A program made the translations under genes and the position numbers. A model generated the notes under the pieces. The model made no database searches, had not been told where the DNA came from, and saw nothing but the letters and a program-made list of their open reading frames with translations. Positions 63,246-64,000 of a DNA stretch of 64,000 nt are shown piece after piece; positions within the stretch are counted from its first letter, which is position 1; every line of letters starts with the position of its first letter. This DNA is from an uncultured Clostridia bacterium (lineage in GTDB: Bacteria > Bacillota > Clostridia > TANB77 > CAG-465), in contig CAKPAG010000001.1 in assembly GCA_934132895.1 (NCBI GenBank), positions 62,001 to 126,000 on the forward strand, read 5' to 3'.

Positions 63246-64000
63246 ATTGAATTAGCAAAGCACTAATATATATAATCATATATTGAATTGGATATATTAA
63301 GTAAAATATTCCAGATAATATTTTGGATCTTTTGCCTTTTTGGTTATTATACAGATAAATAAAAATATATGCTAATGCTGCAAGTATTCCTATAACATTT
63401 TTTATTGCTAATACTGAACATATCATAAGCACAGATATTTGAATTATATATGATGTTATTTTATCTATTTTATTTTCTAATTTTTTAAAATAGTACATAC
63501 ACATTGCTATAAAGCACAAATATATTCCATAATCTATCTTAACAACAAAATATATTATAATTAAAGTTAAAACTATTATACTTCTTATAAATATATCAAT
63601 AATCTTTTCCTTATTATTTTTAAACTTTAATATATTTTTATCTAAAATTCTTAGCATTATTAAAATAATTGCAAAAGAAAACAATATGTTTAAAAATTTT
63701 ATTGGTGGTATTTTTGTATAAAAATAATTAACATTTATATAATTTAAAGTAATCAATATGCATTGTGTTACAATAGCGCCCATTATTATTCTAAAAAAAT
63801 ATTTTTTTAGATTCTTTGTATGAAAATATCCTTCTACTAATAAAAATACAAAAAGTGGCATTGCTATTCTTCCAATACCTCTAAATAACAAGTATAATTC
63901 TAAAGGAATTTTATTTAAATAAAAATATCCTACGTGGTCTATTATCATACATATTATTGCTATAACTTTTAATTTATTTGAACTTAACTCTAATTTTTCT
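63244..64000 (-). CDS. TraX-family membrane protein (5' end beyond window)
   Basis: The frame is open to the window edge: ELSSNKLKVIAIICMIIDHVG (here given in part) is the TraX N-terminus, so the true start lies just outside; the internal ATG at 63948 is not the start. Six to eight membrane helices, with GRIAMPLFVFLLVEGYFHTK matching the GRLTAPIMFFF segment of the TraX at 31370. A pilin-modifying role is possible next to a pilin operon, but TraX homologues are widespread in Firmicutes. Confidence 0.8.
   Translation of the reverse strand, partial: EKLELSSNKLKVIAIICMIIDHVGYFYLNKIPLELYLLFRGIGRIAMPLFVFLLVEGYFHTKNLKKYFFRIIMGAIVTQCILITLNYINVNYFYTKIPPIKFLNILFSFAIILIMLRILDKNILKFKNNKEKIIDIFIRSIIVLTLIIIYFVVKIDYGIYLCFIAMCMYYFKKLENKIDKITSYIIQISVLMICSVLAIKNVIGILAALAYIFIYLYNNQKGKRSKILSGIFYLIYPIQYMIIYISALLIQ

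Noticed and set aside
1..64000. tRNA, rRNA and CRISPR arrays
   Set aside because: No GC-rich cloverleaf arms, rRNA segments or regularly spaced repeats were seen; the window therefore cannot show which tRNA reads CGG.

Overview
The window is a 64-kb chromosomal stretch of a very AT-rich, low-GC Gram-positive bacterium, most likely an uncultured anaerobic member of the Clostridia. Evidence for this is the near-exclusive A/T wobble usage, strong AAGGAGG ribosome sites, many TTG/GTG starts, consensus TTGACA-17-TATAAT promoters, and Firmicutes gene neighbours (prpC-prkC, der-plsY-ppaC, yvcK-murB, a second-type RsgA, SpoIIIE/FtsK, PrgI-type type IV secretion). No rRNA, tRNA, CRISPR, integrase or relaxase was seen.

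Layout. 1-12.7 kb: housekeeping genes, mostly on the minus strand: prkC-prpC, rlmN, a KH-domain protein, fmt, a Ca-loop membrane protein, def, ftsK, a coiled-coil protein, rsmD, pyrimidine nucleoside phosphorylase. 12.8-15.6 kb: plus-strand asnB and a VanW-domain protein. 15.7-19 kb: der-plsY-ppaC. 19-29.7 kb: a small Gre-like factor, an ABC exporter operon, rsgA, a TetR-controlled LiaF/DUF4097/flavodoxin operon, a flavin-reductase-like protein. 29.7-33.3 kb: accessory and decaying genes (CmpB-like, GNAT pseudogene, frameshifted membrane protein, TraX, Fic remnant, TPR protein). 33.5-42.3 kb: rlmCD-type methyltransferase, two microproteins (one with 15 Cys in 46 residues), patatin lipase, ruvC, a debranching-enzyme-like protein, yvcK-murB, ftsY. 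43-60.7 kb: a minus-strand type IV secretion operon with four VirB2/TrbC-like pilin genes (five pilin domains), PrgI, a TraC-like protein, VirB4 ATPase, a VirB6/TrbL-like protein split into two genes, anchored accessory proteins, two multidomain wall hydrolases and an S1-domain RNA-binding protein. 60.8-64 kb: M23 peptidase, double-OB SSB, SH3 protein and a TraX-family protein cut by the window edge.

Main discovery. Thirteen times, in seven otherwise intact conserved genes (rlmN x1, asnB x4, vanW-domain x2, ppaC x1, rlmCD x1, patatin x3, murB x1), the reading frame meets an in-frame CGG codon and must move +1 to continue. Each time, skipping the C of CGG-A or CGG-U turns the next codon into GGA or GGU (Gly), usually a conserved glycine, and restores the full family-length protein. 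About ninety other CGG trinucleotides lie on the coding strand of the genes in the two other phases and need no correction. Only one in-frame CGG elsewhere, in a small membrane protein and followed by C, seems to be read as an ordinary codon. I propose that this organism does not read CGG normally and instead decodes CGGA/CGGU as glycine, by +1 frameshifting at a starved codon or by a four-base-reading tRNA. A systematic assembly error is the main alternative. Ordinary decay is also present (GNAT, Fic, homopolymer shifts) and looks different.
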